A stretch of 64,000 nt of DNA from Apostichopus japonicus (lineage: Eukaryota > Echinodermata > Holothuroidea > Aspidochirotida > Stichopodidae). Positions 61,401 through 64,000 of this stretch are shown here, one piece after another. The stretch spans positions 510,501 through 574,500 of the forward strand of contig NC_092576.1 of assembly GCF_037975245.1 (NCBI RefSeq). The letters are read 5' to 3'. Within the stretch, counting starts at the first letter, position 1, and every line of letters starts with the position of its first letter. The notes beneath the pieces are model-generated. The model did no database searches, was not told the DNA's origin, and was given only the letters and a program-made list of their open reading frames with translations. The translations under genes and the position numbers were made by a program.

Positions 61401-61429
61401 TATCACCAGATTCATCACCCGATTGAAAC

Positions 61430-61800
61430 GGTCACTGCACGCGTTTGTCTGATGAATCTGTATAGCGCCATATTACATTATGAGTTACCGCAATAGAATT
61501 AGAAGTGAAGTACATACTCAAGTTTCTTACGCAAGCCTATCTGTGCCGCACATCGGGTGAGGGGATGGGGGCGGGTGGATGTGAAAACAGTCAAATCATG
61601 GAGAAAAAATGTGTCTCGACTCATATCTAGCATTCACAGGGCAACAACTTGGCATTTGACTCGCAATTATGGATTAATATTATTGGTAACAATTTAAAAT
61701 CTTTCTGTTCACATGGGTGATGAGAGCCTGTATTTTTTGTACTACCGTCAATTTTTCGCGAGGCTAGTGCATGGGCTAGTGTGAAACTTACTGTTTCACT
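61430..61800. other. Intergenic, nothing recognised
   Basis: Short unique-looking sequence between minisatellite and repeat. Confidence 0.35.
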
Positions 61801-61814
61801 CTCGGTTATCAGTA

Positions 61815-62185
61815 TTTATACAACACCTAATTGTATTCTGGTCATTTGATTGTTCAATTGCTCGTTGATTGCATGCAAAATCCGCTCTATTCCACTATAT
61901 GAAATAGAACCGTGGGTTATACTTTTTTGGTAGCGCTTTTTTCCAATGGTTAGAGAGCAGAGAAACCTGTCTGTTCAAAAAAATCTGTTGCATGAGTTCA
62001 TTTTACCCATCTTAATATAATATGTTGTATAAAACAAATAATGAATATTTCATTCATTAAAATATGTAATTTGTTCCATTCAAGTTAGCTGCGCCTCGTT
62101 GAATGGAAAATTCCATCTTTCAACTAATGAAATATTGCACTTTTGCACTCATAACCATTCATTATTTGTATAATGAATTTATGAT
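61815..62185 (+). repeat. Longer copy of the repeat seen at 36,615-36,810
   Basis: TATACAACACCTAATTGTAT on the left and AACCATTCATTATTTGTATA on the right, with TTCCATTCAA..TTGAATGGAA internal palindromes; inverted relative to the other copy. Confidence 0.7.
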
Positions 62186-62213
62186 TTCAGGTAAGTTATT
62201 GTGTGGTTGATCA

Positions 62214-62520
62214 GTAGCACCCAACTCAGTTAGTTGGAGTCGTCTCAAGTTTCCCACAAGACGGGAACATGTTTCCGGCCAGAGGGGCTAGGTAGTTCGA
62301 AACTGAGTTAGTGGGAGTCGTTTCAAATCTCCCGACAGACGGGCCAAGTAGCACCCAACTCAGTTATTGGGAGTCGTCTAAAGTTTCCAGCGAGACAGGA
62401 ACATGTTTCCCGACAGAGGGCTAAGTAGTACCAAATTGAGTTAGTCGGAGTCGTGTGAAGTTCACCGCCAGACGGGCTAAGTTGCATCTTACTCATGCAG
62501 TTAGTGGGAGTTAGTTGGAG
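62214..62520 (+). repeat. Minisatellite of alternating about 78- and 55-bp units
   Basis: GTTAGTGGGAGTCGT-type cores at about 62,230, 62,308, 62,363 and 62,440 (spacing 78, 55, 77) with GACGGGAACATGTTTCC and CAGACGGGC phrases; about two dimers of 133 bp. It sits directly upstream of the reverse-transcriptase relic. Confidence 0.75.
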
Positions 62521-63674
62521 TGGCTTTCGATCTTGGGAAAAGTCACCGCCATTTATCGTTTTGTTTCGCCCATCTTGTGGTACCCGGGCGCGGTGTACCC
62601 AATTCCGCGCCGCGTCCTGCATGGTGCAGTTGGAGAGAGCGATATTTTCATTAATTTGGTCGAGTGGTACAGAGCTTGGCAAGAGGGTGGTATTGTACCA
62701 AGAACTGGAAAAGAGAGGAACTAGGGGTGGTTCATCTGGGAAGTATATGAACTTTTTTTTTGTTATTTAAGCAATTGTTTGTAGCGGTAACTGACCGAGG
62801 GTTGCCTTGTTCGTATTTTGTATGTTTTTTGGGCGGGTTGCACTTGCGTCGATGGTTTCCGGCGCTGTTTAGCAACAGAGAACCGCATAGTAGTACTCCA
62901 AGCAAGGGGGTGCGTGTCATTTGCTCCGCTCTGATTGAGTTGCCCCGTGTTGACCTGTCACAGCCGGCCCTCGTTCACAGTTCCTTGTGGGATAGGGCCT
63001 TGAATGCAATTTTTGTACAGGGACGTCATTCTGCAGAAGTATGGCGTTCGGTGGATGAAGGCTGAATGAATGCAGGCTCCGTGATATTGCATGGAGAATT
63101 GCACACGGTGCCTTGGTGACCAACCTAAAAAGGTATCATTGGCGATTGGGTGATGGGCTGTGCTCAAGGACCGGCTGTGACAGCTTAGAGAATACCGCTC
63201 ATGTTTATTGGCATTGTTGCTTTGTTTTAAACTTATGGGAGTGGTTCCAGACCTGGACCGAACAGGTAACGGGAGACCGTTCATGGTCGGTAGGACAGGG
63301 CTTCATTTTATACGGGGAAGGTCCTCCAGTTTGACCGGTTGCTGCGTTGCCCCGAATTATCTTTGTTTGCTCTATTGTGAAAAAACTTGTTTGGAGGAAT
63401 AGATGTGATGTGGATTTTAGGGGGAAGTTTGCCAGTTGGCAGGCAGTCCTGGAGGCGTTGAAGTGTGACATTCGCCTCCAGGTTGAAGGCGATGTTCGCC
63501 GTTTATCTGGGGCTGCCTTTCTTGGACGGTGGTATGATGGGGGGGGGGGGGTGTTTTGTTTCACTGCGTGCATGCTGGACGTCCTTTTGTGTTTTTTTGA
63601 ATGTTTCAGTGGGTGGTTGGGGGTTTGTCTCTGCAGGTCGGTGGGCATATTTATTTTTTTGGCTCGCTTGACTT
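62520..63674 (+). pseudogene. 3' part of a non-LTR retrotransposon (reverse-transcriptase thumb and C-terminal zinc knuckle), frameshifted
   Basis: Successive frames give the typical tail of a LINE-type ORF2. First comes the thumb-like segment VTAIYRFVSPILWYPGAVYP (62,540-62,620), continued after a frame change near 62,626 by LERAIFSLIWSSGTELGKRV. Then come YFVCFLGGLHLRRWFPALF (about 62,815), RLRDIAWRIAHGALVTNLKRY (about 63,075) and the C-terminal zinc-binding motif CSRTGCDSLENTAHVYWHC (C-x4-C-x7-H-x4-C, about 63,160-63,220), followed by LNLWEWFQTW. A stop at 63,332 separates a last segment (VKKLVWRNRCDVDF..) that runs to about 63,674. At least two frameshifts and several stops make it dead. 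Endonuclease and palm are missing, so it is a 5'-truncated copy. Clade not assigned. Confidence 0.8.
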
Positions 63675-63761
63675 GATTTTCGTTTATGAGAATGGGATGA
63701 TTCGGTAGTGCCGTTTGTCCGCAACGTTTTGGATCCCGCATGGATTCCGGGTTACGTAAAA

Positions 63762-63842
63762 AGCACACACGCGCACACACACCCATACACACGTTATTAC
63801 CATCGCATAGATTCCTTGAGCCTCCGGGCAAGGAATCAAAAG
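63762..63842 (+). repeat. CA tract plus terminal hairpin module, copy 3
   Basis: CACACACGCGCACACACACC, TTATTACCATCGCATA, then a perfect hairpin GATTCCTTG...CAAGGAATC (63,810-63,818 and 63,829-63,837), then AAAAG. It follows the reverse-transcriptase relic by about 90 bp. Confidence 0.8.
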
Positions 63843-64000
63843 AAGATGGCCTACAATTTTGAATACTGTATAAGTCCTTGTAAAAAATCTTAATTCCTCC
63901 AAAATGATAACTTCATCTGTGATATTATCCCCAGACACATTTTGCAATTTACAACTTTTATCGACGTGTTGTGGTTTCCAAATTTAAAAAAATACTTTGT

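Noticed and set aside
61041-61418. Collagen-like or acidic repeat proteins (GFIP, WDES, MNPG)
   Set aside because: A 12-bp tandem repeat without stops opens several frames on both strands at once. No frame has start context or flanking coding sequence.
63205-63831. 208-codon minus-strand frame
   Set aside because: It is the antisense of the non-LTR reverse-transcriptase tail, whose plus-strand segments show recognisable motifs.

Overview
The window reads as nuclear DNA of a marine invertebrate, most likely an echinoderm. It is AT-rich, intron-rich and gene-poor. It holds one multi-exon immunoglobulin-domain gene, relics of LTR and non-LTR retrotransposons, many DNA-transposon derivatives with poly-G/poly-C ends, and repeats of the kind common in echinoderm genomes. 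No bacterial-type gene, rRNA or intact tRNA was seen. The species is inference; a sea cucumber or sea urchin relative fits best.

The only convincing host gene lies on the minus strand between 28,023 and 15,739. Six exons join cleanly with GT/AG borders, all in phase 1: a signal-peptide exon, a V-like Ig exon and four further Ig exons. Three of these share the start VNGLT(N/S)QQHV. The last exon found still ends at a splice donor, so the 3' end (membrane anchor or stop) is missing or was not recognised. Introns carry local duplications and arrays of TGACCT half-sites. A decayed Ty3/gypsy-type gag-protease unit with an LTR/primer-binding-site signature lies just upstream, pointing away from the gene.

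Two mobile units stand out. (1) 43,242-55,346 is a 12.1 kb foldback-like element. It has inverted ends made of 13-bp tandem repeats, a perfect 9-bp target duplication (TCACTCACG), and two large inverted arrays of a 179-bp satellite around a core filled with nested hAT-like elements. A second copy of the interrupted host repeat at 45-1243 preserves the empty target site, which fixes the element's borders. (2) 31,920-36,614 has 35-bp perfect terminal inverted repeats and nine exact copies of a 14-bp motif, GTTTCGGAGGTGAC. Eight of these are followed within 0-11 bp by GTTAAC or GTTTAC in the same orientation. I do not recognise this bipartite signal and regard it as the best candidate for something undescribed.

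Layout: 1-1243 host repeat with empty site; 2,059-4,569 hAT-like element; 7.2-7.8 kb and 10-11.7 kb TGACCT-type repeats; 14.4-28.0 kb Ig gene with its introns; 28.3-29.8 kb LTR retroelement relic; 31.2-36.6 kb MITE and motif-rich element; 36.6-42.6 kb dispersed repeat copies; 42.6-55.9 kb host repeat split by the foldback-like element; 56-60 kb small TIR elements and a Gag zinc-knuckle relic; 60.5-61.4 kb minisatellites; 61.8-63.9 kb repeat, minisatellite and a frameshifted non-LTR reverse-transcriptase tail.
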